NCBI GenBank assembly: GCA_019359395.1
Contig: JAHHHK010000004.1
Location: 248,001 to 312,000, forward strand
Origin: Komarekiella atlantica HA4396-MV6
GTDB taxonomy: Bacteria > Cyanobacteriota > Cyanobacteriia > Cyanobacteriales > Nostocaceae
DNA length: 64,000 bases
Direction of reading: 5' to 3'
Shown here: positions 9,182 to 17,327 of the stretch, in pieces
How positions within the stretch are numbered: the stretch's first letter is position 1
Layout: the number at the start of each line of letters is the position of its first letter
Position numbers and translations under genes: made by a program
Notes under the pieces: generated by a model
What the model was told of the DNA's origin: nothing
The model's input: the letters and a program-made list of their open reading frames with translations, nothing else
Database searches by the model: none

Positions 9182-9376
9182 CATAGGTGAATGCGATGTC
9201 TACGACGGGCTACGCCAACGCACATTTTCTTATAATTTTTAGTTTAGTAGGGTGTGTTAGCGCAGCCTAAAGCATCGCAATACAACTAGCTAATTAATAA
9301 TCCCAACAAGTTCTTCATGCGATGTCTACGACGGTCACTGAGCCAAGTCGAAGTGCGGGCTACGCCTACGCACATC
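9182..9376. repeat. Dispersed repeat 'gcgatgtctacgacgg...gggctacgcc' (two copies)
   Basis: Two copies of a GC-rich repeat starting gcgatgtctacgacgg lie at about 9192-9224 and 9319-9373; a third lies at about 13152-13204. The longer copies share the insert tcactgagccaagtcgaagt before gcgggctacgcct. They occur only between genes and look like small palindrome-derived repeats spread through the genome. Confidence 0.6.
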
Positions 9377-9381
9377 ATCAC

Positions 9382-9825
9382 CTATTTATTTATCTGTTTT
9401 AGCGCCGATGCTGAGGGATACTGACCAGATGCAATCAAAGCTTGTCGCTCTACAAGCCTTTCATCGCTGTTAAAATCTAGGATACGTGCGGTGACTTCTC
9501 CAATCTCTGTTTGATGTTGAATGACAGCCTCATCTAGCCGAAAATGTTCACCCCAAAAGTCTCTGCGTGGGTTAAAAAACCGCACAAGTTCGCCAGTTTG
9601 CCAATTAATTGACCCTAAATCCGTGCCTTTTTGCAGGTTACAGAAGATACAGGCATAGCAGAGATTATCTGCTGTTGTAGCCCCACCGTGTTTCACGCTG
9701 ATGATATGGTCAACTTGACAACCCGATGATCTATCTACTTCAGAGACGAGACAGTATTCACAAATATGATCAGCGCGAGATGCAACTAAACGCCGCAGTT
9801 CTAAACTAATGTATGAACGAGACAC
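9382..9825 (-). CDS. HNH endonuclease
   Basis: A 147-residue HNH-type nuclease. The zinc/HNH core is visible as CEYCLVS, then CQVDHIISVKHGGATTADNLCYACIFCNLQKGTD in two parts: the HNH catalytic DH pair and a second CxxC. The C-terminal FFNPRRDFWGEHFRLDEA segment is common in cyanobacterial members. It lies 9 bp after a small acidic helical protein (9835-10089) on the same strand. The same pair, with the HNH part truncated, recurs at 43101-43553, suggesting a functional two-gene unit of toxin-antitoxin or restriction type (inference). Confidence 0.8.
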   Translation of the reverse strand: MSRSYISLELRRLVASRADHICEYCLVSEVDRSSGCQVDHIISVKHGGATTADNLCYACIFCNLQKGTDLGSINWQTGELVRFFNPRRDFWGEHFRLDEAVIQHQTEIGEVTARILDFNSDERLVERQALIASGQYPSASALKQINK

Positions 9826-9834
9826 TTTGGATAC

Positions 9835-10089
9835 TTATTTAGGGTTAATGTAGTTACGAGCTTTTGCTTTTGCTAATGTCATAATATGCTCTAGTGTGAG
9901 GAAATGATCTAACTCTCGCTGGTCACTTCCTGTAAGACCTTCAGTTTTTGCCCGGTAAACGAGATCCTCTAAGCGCTCTTTTGCAGCATCCGAAAGTTTA
10001 AAATCGATAACACCTTGGGGAGTGGTTCCAGCAGCAATAAACTCTATAATTTCATCGTAGACTTTGGTGGTATTTACAGATGTAGTCAT
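9835..10089 (-). CDS. Small helical partner protein of the HNH endonuclease
   Basis: An 84-residue helical protein with the pattern FKLSDAAKERLEDLVYRAKTEG followed by LTGSDQRELDHFLTLEHIM. It resembles the 68-residue protein at 43347-43553 (FQLPEAVQERLQFLLDRQ, then LAERREAEGLVELVEFLSLL) in layout and position, each directly 5' of an HNH gene. The likely role is a regulator or antitoxin of the nuclease; this is inference from pairing. No characterised family name is certain. Confidence 0.6.
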   Translation of the reverse strand: MTTSVNTTKVYDEIIEFIAAGTTPQGVIDFKLSDAAKERLEDLVYRAKTEGLTGSDQRELDHFLTLEHIMTLAKAKARNYINPK

Positions 10090-10121
10090 GAGATTGCCTG
10101 TTTTTATTTAATTTTACTGAT

Positions 10122-10349
10122 TTACAACGCCACTTTTAATGACTTTCCTAGTGTCTTAGGCTCTGGTAGAGTTTCACCGTCAGCCAAAGATGATTCAATC
10201 AGCATTTCTAAAACTTCCTGAGCATTTTTCAGAGCTTCTTCATAAGTTTTTCCGTGAGTGCAAGGCTGCATTATATGCGTAAACTCAGGTAGCAAAACCA
10301 CATAACATTTGTCTTCTTCTGACCATTGAATCACGGTTGTATATTTCAT
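10122..10349 (-). CDS. HicB-family antitoxin, without HicA
   Basis: A 75-residue protein with the HicB fold: YTTVIQWSEEDKCYVVLLPEF, then THGKTYEEALKNAQEVLEMLIES. HicB normally neutralises the mRNA interferase HicA encoded beside it. No HicA is found on either side; instead a short stub ending IFAIAHRREAYG, resembling the end of a RelE/ParE toxin, precedes it. It may be a solitary antitoxin or regulator left after loss of its toxin. Confidence 0.8.
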   Translation of the reverse strand: MKYTTVIQWSEEDKCYVVLLPEFTHIMQPCTHGKTYEEALKNAQEVLEMLIESSLADGETLPEPKTLGKSLKVAL

Positions 10350-10351
10350 AT

Positions 10352-10396
10352 TTATCCATAAGCTTCTCGTCGATGAGCAATAGCAAATATACCTGG
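10352..10396 (-). pseudogene. Possible RelE/ParE toxin C-terminal stub
   Basis: Fifteen codons ending in TAA read PGIFAIAHRREAYG, similar to the end of RelE/ParE toxins (…FAIAH.RR…Y). The reading frame is cut at 10396 by a MITE-like element. The match is short, so the call is tentative. Confidence 0.3.
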
Positions 10397-10496
10397 CGAT
10401 TAGAAATCGCGGTTACACAAACCAAGTCCGCCTGCACGGACTCAAAGAATTTGAAACCCACCTCCGTGGGTTTTGTCTGTGTAGAATTCTATTCGC
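10396..10496. mobile_element. MITE-like inverted-repeat element (~101 bp)
   Basis: The ends form an imperfect inverted repeat: cgattagaaatcgcggttac at the left pairs with the complement of gtagaattctattcgc at the right, joined by acacaaac/gttttgtctgtgt. Two smaller hairpins (agtccgcctgcacggact and acccacctccgtgggt) lie inside. There is no coding capacity. It separates a toxin-like stub from the DUF6887-type gene and supplies the last codons and stop of the latter. Confidence 0.6.
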
Positions 10497-10728
10497 TAGG
10501 GCTTCTTTTATTTGCTTGCTCAATACGCTGCCTAATCGCTTCTTCCGCTATGCGAATATTTTCTTCAATTGGTGTACCGTCTGCTGTCACCATTGGCCCG
10601 TACCAAGTTGCTTCCGAATCGGGAGTGCGGCGGCTATACAATACACGCAAAGGCTCTACATCTTCCCGGTGTGCAAGTGCGTAAGCTATCAGTTCCTTAT
10701 TAGTCATTGCCTCAAAGTTCGGTCGCAT
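10489..10728 (-). CDS. DUF6887-like small protein
   Basis: A 79-residue protein starting MRPNFEAMTNKELIAYALAHRED, the N-terminal pattern of the cyanobacterial DUF6887 family, and containing SEATWYGPMVTADG. The function is unknown. Its start overlaps the end of a DUF6888-like frame by 17 bp, matching the usual DUF6888-DUF6887 gene pair. The last codons (SE-stop) fall in the MITE-like element at 10396-10496, so the original C terminus was probably altered. A broken relative lies at 42825-43034. Confidence 0.65.
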   Translation of the reverse strand: MRPNFEAMTNKELIAYALAHREDVEPLRVLYSRRTPDSEATWYGPMVTADGTPIEENIRIAEEAIRQRIEQANKRSPSE

Positions 10729-10903
10729 CTAAAAACCTCCAATCTCCATTAGGGGGTACGATGATTTGAAGTTCCTCGTTTGCAAAAATAAACACAACTC
10801 CGGTTTGGTCGTCATAACGGAATAATTCGACATTTCGGCAGCTATTCGATAACATTTGACAGACACGCACACAGGCTTGTGCTTGTTCATTGGTTGGATT
10901 TAT
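10712..10903 (-). pseudogene. DUF6888-like gene lacking a standard start codon
   Basis: On the minus strand an open frame reads NPTNEQAQACVRVCQMLSNS, then VELFRYDDQTGVVFIFANEE and PPNGDWRFLDATEL-stop, a clear DUF6888-type protein of about 63 residues. Where relatives start with ATG, this frame has ATA (10901-10903), and no ATG, GTG or TTG lies nearby in frame. It therefore appears to have lost its start, unless a rare ATA/ATT start is used. It overlaps the DUF6887-like gene by 17 bp. Confidence 0.6.
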
Positions 10904-11011
10904 CGTCTGTTCCTCAATTGTGACATAGATAATAGTAAGCCTTTCTTTTGCGGTTTCAAATGTGAATCCTAAATCTAAGAGTAGGGGAGCCAGAATGAGT
11001 TCTCCAGTTTT

Positions 11012-11209
11012 TTACCCGACTTCAGCAATATCTTTTTTACCACTTTCAAAGGATTCAATAAATCCAGGAATATCAAGCAACTCTTGGGTAGCATCTTCAC
11101 TTTATTTATCTGCGAGATACGCTAAAAAGTCAGCAATAAGTTGTAGATGTTCCGAAGATAATCCATCTAAATATTGGTTAATTTGCTGACAAACTTCTGT
11201 ATTGTTCAT
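11012..11209 (-). pseudogene. Antitoxin-like small gene with in-frame stop
   Basis: From the ATG at 11209 the frame reads MNNTEVCQQINQYLDGLSSE, LQLIADFLAYLADK, then a TAA at 11102-11104, and continues in the same frame as SEDATQELLDIPGFIESFES to a second TAA at 11012. The joined sequence matches the layout of cyanobacterial small antitoxin-like proteins (ADFLAYLA.R.SE.ATQELL.IPGF). The part before the stop, extended to an ATG at 11311, could still be made as 69 residues. A single substitution explains the break. Confidence 0.6.
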
Positions 11210-11423
11210 GTTTTCACCACTCTTTTCCTTCTCTAATTCTGCCAACTTCTTGTGTGCAAATCCAAACTGAGTGAAAGCTTGCCGAATAAGCTTTTCATTT
11301 TCAGTATACATACTGAGTAAGACTCAAGTTGGATTTGTATATTATAGTGATAACTTTGATTGATTAATGCAAAATAATCAACATTTTATAATCTGCAATT
11401 GTGGTTACGTAGAGGAAATAATT

Positions 11424-12002
11424 ATGTCAAACATAGGCTTATGGGAATCTGCTAAACAGGGAAATATAAATGCTATATCTGATTTAGTCCAGAAGGCTTT
11501 TGATGATGACAACGTAACTGTAGAACCGCATATGGACTTATTGGGTATAACACTAACGTTAAAATTAAGCTCTCAAAAAGTTTTGGAGCCGCAAGTTTGT
11601 ATTAAAAAAGTTATAGAAACCCTAAACGAGATTCAGCCGACAGGAATCAAATTAGTAAGGGTATCTTCAATCGCTTCAATTTGCCAAATTAAATATAGGT
11701 GGAATAGATGGATTGATAGAAAACAGGGTGAGTTTGTAGACGATACCAAGAATGCAAATCTTCTTAATTATATTACTATAGCTTTCCTGGTTTCTTGGAT
11801 AGGCTGCACCACTTTTACAAACAAGCCTTCTTCACCTCCCCCAAATACTTCCAGTCAAACGTCAACACAAATCACAAATCCAGACTGTCTGTACGTTCCA
11901 GAAAGTGCAATTGCTGGCAAGAATTGGCAGGAAATATCCCAATTCAAAGATGAATTAAAGCGTCAAAGCGGGAAAAAGTGTGTTCTTTTTACTGGTGGTT
12001 AG
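11424..12002 (+). CDS. Hypothetical protein with one membrane segment
   Basis: A 192-residue protein starting MSNIGLWESAKQGNINAISD. The N-terminal ~90 residues (through LNEIQPTGIKLVRV) resemble a small alpha/beta domain found at the N termini of many multidomain cyanobacterial proteins. A hydrophobic segment (YITIAFLVSWIGC, about 119-132) is followed by a Pro/Ser/Thr-rich linker and a C-terminal part with two cysteines (CLYVPE, KKCVLF). A longer start at 11367 is possible but less fitting. The cysteine after the hydrophobic stretch hints at membrane anchoring; function is unknown. Confidence 0.65.
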   Translation: MSNIGLWESAKQGNINAISDLVQKAFDDDNVTVEPHMDLLGITLTLKLSSQKVLEPQVCIKKVIETLNEIQPTGIKLVRVSSIASICQIKYRWNRWIDRKQGEFVDDTKNANLLNYITIAFLVSWIGCTTFTNKPSSPPPNTSSQTSTQITNPDCLYVPESAIAGKNWQEISQFKDELKRQSGKKCVLFTGG

Positions 12003-12092
12003 TTTTCAAAGTTGCAACGTAGGTTGGGTTAACCGAAGCACAACCCAACCAAACAACGTCAATGTTGGATTTATCTCAAATTCGCGGTGTCC

Positions 12093-12125
12093 AGATCCCC
12101 GACTTTTCAAAAAAGTCGGGGATCT
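12093..12125. terminator. Bidirectional terminator hairpin
   Basis: Two perfect 15-bp arms (agatccccgactttt at 12093-12107 and its complement at 12111-12125) with a 3-base loop lie between convergent genes ending at 12002 and 12136. The arms end in A/T runs, so it can terminate in both directions. Confidence 0.75.
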
Positions 12126-12135
12126 AACAAACCTA

Positions 12136-13080
12136 TTAACTGTAAATTGCGATCGCAATTTTCCCCACAGCACGCTCGGTTTCGCTATAAGTATGAGCCG
12201 CTGCTAATTCTTGTAAAGGATATGTGCGATCAATCACTACACGAATTTTGCCCGCTTCAATCAAATCTTTGAGATAAACCAAGTCTTGAGTGTTGGGCCG
12301 CTCAATGATAAATTTAGCTTTTTGACCAGGAAGAAACGCTGTTAAGATACCTTGCACAAAGATTTCGGGCGTCGGTAGCGTTGTGATATAAATTCCATTA
12401 GGTTTGAGGACTCGTTTGCTAGTAGAGAGCGATCGCTTGCCAACTACATCAAAAACAATATCGTACTGCGCTGCACCCTCAGTGAAATCTTGTTGCGTAT
12501 AGTCAATGAGATGATCTGCTCCCAGAGATTTTACAAAGTCCAAATTTTTAGTACTGCAAACTCCCGTTACCTGTGTCCCCAAAGCTTTGGCAATTTGCAC
12601 CGCAAAAATCCCCACCCCACCCGCAGCACCATTTATCAAAACATTTTGTCCAAATTGAATATTACCCTGATCTCGCAGTGCTTGCAGAGCCGTGAGCGCC
12701 GCTAAGGGGACAACAGCCGCTTCCTCATAAGTCAGGTTTGTTGGTTTGGGTGCAACCAAATTTTCTGAAACAGCTGCAAATTCAGCATAAGCTCCTCCAG
12801 GGAAGCTAGTGCTCCCATATATAGAATCTCCTGGCTGAAAACGTGTGACTTGACTACCAACCGCTACGACTTCTCCAGCCAAATCAAACCCCAGGATCAT
12901 CGGGAATTTGTTTCCTGTAAGCAAGCTCAACATTCCCTTGCGGATTTTCCAATCAATGGGATTAACGCTACTAGCACGAACTTTTACAAGTAACTGCATT
13001 GGCTCAATTTTCGGCTGCTCCACGTCTTCATAGCGCAACACTTCAACCGAGCCATATCGCCGGATAACGACTGCTTTCAT
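12136..13080 (-). CDS. NAD(P)-dependent quinone oxidoreductase-like MDR enzyme
   Basis: A 314-residue zinc-free medium-chain dehydrogenase/reductase of the quinone oxidoreductase type. The N-terminal GroES-like domain includes VKVRASSVNPIDWKIRKG and GFDLAGEVVAVG; the Rossmann fold has the nucleotide-binding GAAGGVGIFAVQIAK block at about residue 149-163. Such enzymes reduce quinones or alpha,beta-unsaturated carbonyls with NADPH. It stands alone, convergent with the hypothetical gene at 11424, with a shared terminator between them. Substrate cannot be predicted. Confidence 0.85.
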   Translation of the reverse strand: MKAVVIRRYGSVEVLRYEDVEQPKIEPMQLLVKVRASSVNPIDWKIRKGMLSLLTGNKFPMILGFDLAGEVVAVGSQVTRFQPGDSIYGSTSFPGGAYAEFAAVSENLVAPKPTNLTYEEAAVVPLAALTALQALRDQGNIQFGQNVLINGAAGGVGIFAVQIAKALGTQVTGVCSTKNLDFVKSLGADHLIDYTQQDFTEGAAQYDIVFDVVGKRSLSTSKRVLKPNGIYITTLPTPEIFVQGILTAFLPGQKAKFIIERPNTQDLVYLKDLIEAGKIRVVIDRTYPLQELAAAHTYSETERAVGKIAIAIYS

Positions 13081-13151
13081 AGCATTCCTCCTGCTACCCT
13101 GTTTTGCTGAATGAATTCAGACAGTCTGTTTTTCATTATGAATCCAGTTTA

Positions 13152-13206
13152 GCGATGTCTACGACGGTCACTGAGCCAAGTCGAAGTGCGGGCTACGCCT
13201 AAGCAT
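13152..13206. repeat. Dispersed repeat, third copy
   Basis: The segment gcgatgtctacgacggtcac...gcgggctacgcct repeats the copy at about 9319-9373 almost exactly, here upstream of the MDR gene. Confidence 0.6.
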
Positions 13207-13310
13207 TGGATTTAGCAGTCTAGTTATAGTTAACTGACAAAATTTCTGAAACCTTTGAAAGTATGTAGAGACTTCCTAAAATGGGGGTATGAATTTAAAA
13301 CTGCACCTGT

Positions 13311-13481
13311 ATGCCAGCTAGAGACATTTATCACAACAATGTCAAAAATGCTTTGATTAAAGACAAATGGCTAATTACTCATGACCCCCTGACTCTTAAG
13401 TTTGGTAAAAAAGACATGTACGTCTATCTAGGTGCTAAGCAGTTGTTAGCGGCACAAAAAGTAGAATGTAAAATTGCAAGC
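13311..13481 (+). pseudogene. xisH: xisH N-terminal remnant
   Basis: The frame starts MPARDIYHNNVKNALIKDKW, continues THDPLTLKFGKKDMYVYLGA and QLLAAQKVECKIA, which is the N-terminal third of XisH, a protein named from the fdxN excision element of Anabaena. Resemblance stops after KIA, where XisH proteins continue VEVKSF; here the sequence runs into a GCGATCGC octamer at 13480 and then the 3' end of a Uma2 gene. The frame stays open to 13592 but the tail is unrelated. No xisI follows. xisH-like genes are widespread accessory genes, so this need not imply a former fdxN element. Confidence 0.8.
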
Positions 13482-13495
13482 GATCGCTTCGCTGT

Positions 13496-14074
13496 TTATT
13501 CTTCAGTGCTAAATACAACATCTTCATACAGCAGTTCAATCGGACACTCAAATTCAATGCTTGATAAAGTGACGATATCTCCGACCGTGTAGGGATAATA
13601 AAGCCACATCCTCCCCTCTCCCCGACAGTAACGCTCAACAGAGATTTTTTCCGAGTCAATCAAGATATACTCTTGCAAACTGGGGATTGTTAGATAATAA
13701 GTAAATTTTTCATCCCGATCTTTAGCGCTTGTCCCTGGCGAAAGAACTTCAGCAATCAGTTTGGGATGTTGAATAAATTTGCGGGCATTGAGGTCTTGAG
13801 GGTCGCAACTGACAATAACATCAGGATAATAGTAGCGGCTCTGGGGAGTGAGTTGCACTTTCACGTCTGACACATTCACTCGACAACCTCTAGAACGCAA
13901 ATGAGGGTACAAAGCTCTATAGAGATTTAGTGCAATGTCGTTGTGGGGAATTGTACCGCCTGTCATGGCAAATACTTCACCATTAGCATATTCATAGCGA
14001 ACGTCTTGCTGAGGTTCCCATTCGAGATATTCCTCAACGGTCATTTTTGGTAGTTGTTGGGGGATAGCTATCAT
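13496..14074 (-). CDS. Uma2-family (DUF820) endonuclease-like protein
   Basis: A 192-residue Uma2 protein starting MIAIPQQLPKMTVEEYLEWE. Family features are YEYANGEVFAMTGGT, YYYPDVIVSCDP with the PD pair, and the PKLIAEVLSPGTSAKDRDEKF block holding an E and a K of the PD-(D/E)XK-like core. The family is strongly expanded in cyanobacteria; its role is unsettled. A start at 14092 is possible but the internal ATG is more typical. Its 3' end meets the truncated xisH. Confidence 0.85.
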   Translation of the reverse strand: MIAIPQQLPKMTVEEYLEWEPQQDVRYEYANGEVFAMTGGTIPHNDIALNLYRALYPHLRSRGCRVNVSDVKVQLTPQSRYYYPDVIVSCDPQDLNARKFIQHPKLIAEVLSPGTSAKDRDEKFTYYLTIPSLQEYILIDSEKISVERYCRGEGRMWLYYPYTVGDIVTLSSIEFECPIELLYEDVVFSTEE

Positions 14075-14092
14075 AACTAAGATTTTTATCAC

Positions 14093-15229
14093 GCTTGGTT
14101 TGATTGTAGCTAAATAGTATACGTAACAAAGTCATTTAAACCTTTCTCCTTTTATAAGCAAGATTTAGAATTTTCCTCCTTCTGGCGTCGTAAGGGGGTT
14201 AGAGGGTTAGGTTTTTTGCCAAGGTTTGTAGTGAGCAATTTAGAAAAATCATTGCGTAGTTTACCGCCGTAGGCATCGCTCAATCATGTTAGATTGTAGT
14301 TTGTTGTCTCAAACACAAAATCCGAAACTTTCCTACCTATCTCCTCATTGTGGGAATGAAAAAAAGCAACTTAAAAGTTAAATTTTTTGAAAAATATGTG
14401 CAGCAATACATCTATTTTCACAAGCCTGCATGGCTTGCCAAATAAGACTTAGAACTATAATTGAATATCATTGTCAAAGCAAAAGTTAAAAAAATATGAA
14501 TTGCATTTTTACCCTAAAAAAAATGATATGTTAGATACAGAATTGAATTTCGCACGTTTCTGGAGTAGAACGATATAAACTACTCCAGATTTTTCACCCT
14601 CAAACCCTTGCCATTTATTGGTTTTGAAAAAATTTGGGGTCAATCTGAGTACACATTGAAATAACCCAAACCCAGTTTCAAGTTAGTTAAAATCCTTGCT
14701 GGAATGGGATTATGGCTGAGTACAGATAAATCCTGAACCCCTATCCATAAACACTAGAACCCCAACCAAAAAATACTAGAACCCCCACCCAAAAAATAAA
14801 TTTTTAATTCTTGTAATACTTGAAGAATTAGGATTTTTATTGCTTGAGTACAAGCGTAATAAATCCAATAAATTCTATCCTAGATAGACGCACCGTCTGA
14901 CTAGGAAGTGGCTGCTATAAATCTTATATCGCCAATCACTTAATGCTCCAACACGAAACGAAGCAAAGAGTGAGTGGAGGGATGACATAGCACCATGCCA
15001 GAAGTGAATAGAAGTCGCGGCTGTAAGCACAAATTCTACCCAAGAACCGAACGTTGACACACACCAGCCGAACATCAAATATCTATCGCCTGCCCTACTT
15101 GACAACAAGTCGCCCGAACCCAAGCGTTTGCAGGCAGTGTGGAAGACGCGACTTCAATTCCTGGGCATAGAGAGTAGCAACAGCATCTCCCACAGTGGCA
15201 GCCAGTCCACCGACCTTTTGCGAAATTCA
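14093..15229 (+). promoter_or_regulatory. nifB upstream region (1.1 kb, no gene)
   Basis: No coding sequence is supported in this long spacer; an antisense open frame at 14875-15123 has no family features. Notable contents are A/T-rich tracts at 14370-14540 and the 22-bp-phased motif array at 14728-14785. The length is consistent with a long nifB leader and a complex heterocyst promoter (inference). Confidence 0.5.
14728..14785 (+). promoter_or_regulatory. Phased candidate activator motif upstream of nifB
   Basis: Three copies on a 22-bp repeat: AAATCCTGAACCCC (14728-14741, degenerate), AAACACTAGAACCCC (14749-14763) and AAATACTAGAACCCC (14771-14785). The last two differ at one or two positions from the two copies upstream of nifP (7930-7966), with identical spacing and orientation relative to the gene. 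I know of CnfR-recognised elements in nifB and nifP promoters of Leptolyngbya; equivalence is an inference. Confidence 0.55.
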
Positions 15230-16684
15230 ATGACATCACCGTCTACACGACTCCTCAACTCTCCTGCTACGGAATCGACGACAACCCCAGCAAAATCAGG
15301 TGGTTGCGGCTGCGACAGCAATAGCAGCGCCACCGTGGAAAGGGATGAAAAGCTCCAAGAACGTATTGCTAAACATCCCTGCTACAGCGAAGACGCTCAT
15401 CACCATTACGCCAGGATGCACGTTGCAGTTGCTCCAGCCTGTAACATTCAATGCAACTATTGCAATCGTAAATATGACTGCGCTAACGAAAGTCGCCCTG
15501 GAGTGGTTAGCGAGTTATTAACACCAGAAGAAGCAGCACACAAAGCTTTGGTCATTGGTGGCAAGATTCCTCAAATGACAGTTGTAGGAATTGCCGGCCC
15601 TGGCGACCCATTGGCAAACCCAGACAAGACATTCCGCACATTTGAGTTGATTGCAGACAAAGCACCGGATATCAAGCTTTGTTTATCAACCAATGGTTTA
15701 ATGCTGACCGAACACATCGATCGCATTAAACAATTAAATATAGATCACGTTACGATTACCCTAAACACCATCGACCCAGAAATCGGCGCACAGATTTATT
15801 CTTGGGTTCACTACAAACGCAAGCGTTATAGAGGCGTAGAAGGAGCCAAGATTCTGCTCGAAAAGCAGATGGAAGGATTGCAAGCCCTCAAAGAAGCAGA
15901 CATCTTGTGCAAGGTTAACTCAGTGATGATTCCCGGAATTAACGACCAGCACTTGGTGGAAGTGAATAAATTCATTCGTGAGAATGGGGCATTTTTGCAC
16001 AACATCATGCCGCTGATTTCTGCACCAGAACATGGCACACATTTCGGCTTAAACGGTCAGCGCGGCCCTTCAACCAAGGAGCTCAAAGAAGTTCAAGACA
16101 ATTGCTCCGGCAACATGAAAATGATGCGCCATTGCCGTCAGTGTCGAGCCGATGCAGTCGGATTATTGGGAGAAGACCGCAGCCAGGAATTTAGCAAAGA
16201 TAAATTCTTGGAAATGGATTCAGAATATGACCTCGAAAAGCGCGCCAGTGTACACGAAGGTATTGAGAAGTTTAAAGAAGAACTTAAAGTAGCCAAACAG
16301 AAGGCGCAAACCGGCAAGAAATTTGCCAACAATCCTAAAGTGCTAGTTGCAGTAGCAACCAAAGGCGGCGGATTGGTTAACCAGCACTTCGGTCATGCCA
16401 AGGAATTCCAAATTTACGAAGTAGAGGGCAACGAAGTTCGCTTTGTCAGTCACCGCAAGATTGACCAGTATTGTCAAGGTGGATACGGTGAAGAAGCCAC
16501 TTTTGAGCATATTATGAAAGCGATCGCAGATTGCAAAGCAGTTTTAGTTTCCAAGATTGGTAACTGTCCCCAAGAAAAATTGCAAGAAGCTGGCATACAG
16601 ACTATTGAAGCTTACGACGTAATTGAAAAGGTTGCTTTGGAGTTTTACGAGCAATACGTGAAGGAACTAGGGACTAGGGACTAG
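15230..16684 (+). CDS. nifB: FeMo-cofactor biosynthesis radical SAM protein NifB
   Basis: A 484-residue NifB, which builds the [8Fe-9S-C] NifB-co precursor of FeMo-co. The radical SAM motif CNIQCNYC (CX3CX2C) lies about 30 residues after the conserved [22 protein letters not shown] entry. A C-terminal NifX-like domain ([20 protein letters not shown]) is present, as in most NifB. The frame extends to 15128, but the ATG at 15230 gives the typical length and start. It heads the plus-strand nif cluster; a heptamer repeat array follows its stop. Confidence 0.96.
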   Translation: MTSPSTRLLNSPATESTTTPAKSGGCGCDSNSSATVERDEKLQERIAKHPCYSEDAHHHYARMHVAVAPACNIQCNYCNRKYDCANESRPGVVSELLTPEEAAHKALVIGGKIPQMTVVGIAGPGDPLANPDKTFRTFELIADKAPDIKLCLSTNGLMLTEHIDRIKQLNIDHVTITLNTIDPEIGAQIYSWVHYKRKRYRGVEGAKILLEKQMEGLQALKEADILCKVNSVMIPGINDQHLVEVNKFIRENGAFLHNIMPLISAPEHGTHFGLNGQRGPSTKELKEVQDNCSGNMKMMRHCRQCRADAVGLLGEDRSQEFSKDKFLEMDSEYDLEKRASVHEGIEKFKEELKVAKQKAQTGKKFANNPKVLVAVATKGGGLVNQHFGHAKEFQIYEVEGNEVRFVSHRKIDQYCQGGYGEEATFEHIMKAIADCKAVLVSKIGNCPQEKLQEAGIQTIEAYDVIEKVALEFYEQYVKELGTRD

Positions 16685-16840
16685 GGACTGGGGACTGGGG
16701 ACTGGGGACTGGGAACTAGGGACTAGGAAGTGAGGATTAGGAATTAGGAATTAGGACTAGTACCTGGAAACTAAATTCTTCCCAATGCCCAATACCCAAT
16801 CCCCAGTACCCAATACCTAATCCTCAATACCCAATAACCA
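16672..16840. repeat. Short tandem (7-bp) repeat arrays between nifB and fdxN
   Basis: Two heptamer families stand side by side: gggacta/gggactg (about 16672-16730, grading into ggaatta) and cccaata variants (about 16785-16842). They are typical cyanobacterial STRRs. The first array overlaps the last codons of nifB (GTRD-stop), so the repeat has become part of the coding end. Confidence 0.8.
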
Positions 16841-16856
16841 AAAAAGGAGAATAATC

Positions 16857-17213
16857 ATGGCTTACAAAATTATTACTAGCCAATGTATTTCCTGCAATCT
16901 CTGTTTGTCTGTCTGTCCCACTAATGCAGTTAAGGTAGTTGATGGACAACACTGGATTGACCCTGAACTTTGTACAAACTGTGTTGGTAGCGTTCATACT
17001 GTGCCTCAGTGTAAAGCTGGTTGTCCCACCTGCAATGGTTGCGTCAATCAGTCCAGCGATTACTGGGAAGGCTGGTTTGCCAATTACAACCGTGTAGTTG
17101 CGAAGTTAACAAATAAACAAGATTACTGGGAGCGTTGGTTTCAATGTTATTCCCAGAAATATTCCGAGCAGTTGCAAAAGCGTCAACACCACGTAGTGGC
17201 AGCAGAAGCTTGA
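16857..17213 (+). CDS. fdxN: Bacterial-type 2[4Fe-4S] ferredoxin FdxN
   Basis: A 118-residue ferredoxin of the nif-linked FdxN type. The first cluster motif is CISCNLCLSVCP; the second region is CTNCVGS with CKAGCPTCNGC, an expanded form usual in cyanobacterial FdxN. It sits between nifB and nifS as in Anabaena/Nostoc. The gene is continuous: the large fdxN excision element known from Anabaena PCC 7120 is absent. An AAGGAG ribosome-binding site precedes the ATG at 16857. Confidence 0.94.
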   Translation: MAYKIITSQCISCNLCLSVCPTNAVKVVDGQHWIDPELCTNCVGSVHTVPQCKAGCPTCNGCVNQSSDYWEGWFANYNRVVAKLTNKQDYWERWFQCYSQKYSEQLQKRQHHVVAAEA

Positions 17214-17327
17214 TTAAGATTCAAAAGTTAAACGGCAAGGGTTAAAGGTTAAAGGACACTGGTAATTATCCCCTTTTCCCTGCCCCATTCCCAAATTCTT
17301 GGTTTTTGTGAAATCAAATTGGAAACA

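Noticed and set aside
13311-13592. An intact 93-residue XisH-like protein
   Set aside because: Similarity to XisH stops after about 57 residues and the remainder is antisense to the Uma2 gene; it is a truncated remnant.
14875-15123. 82-codon minus-strand open frame upstream of nifB
   Set aside because: No recognisable domain, and it covers the probable nifB leader; taken as chance.
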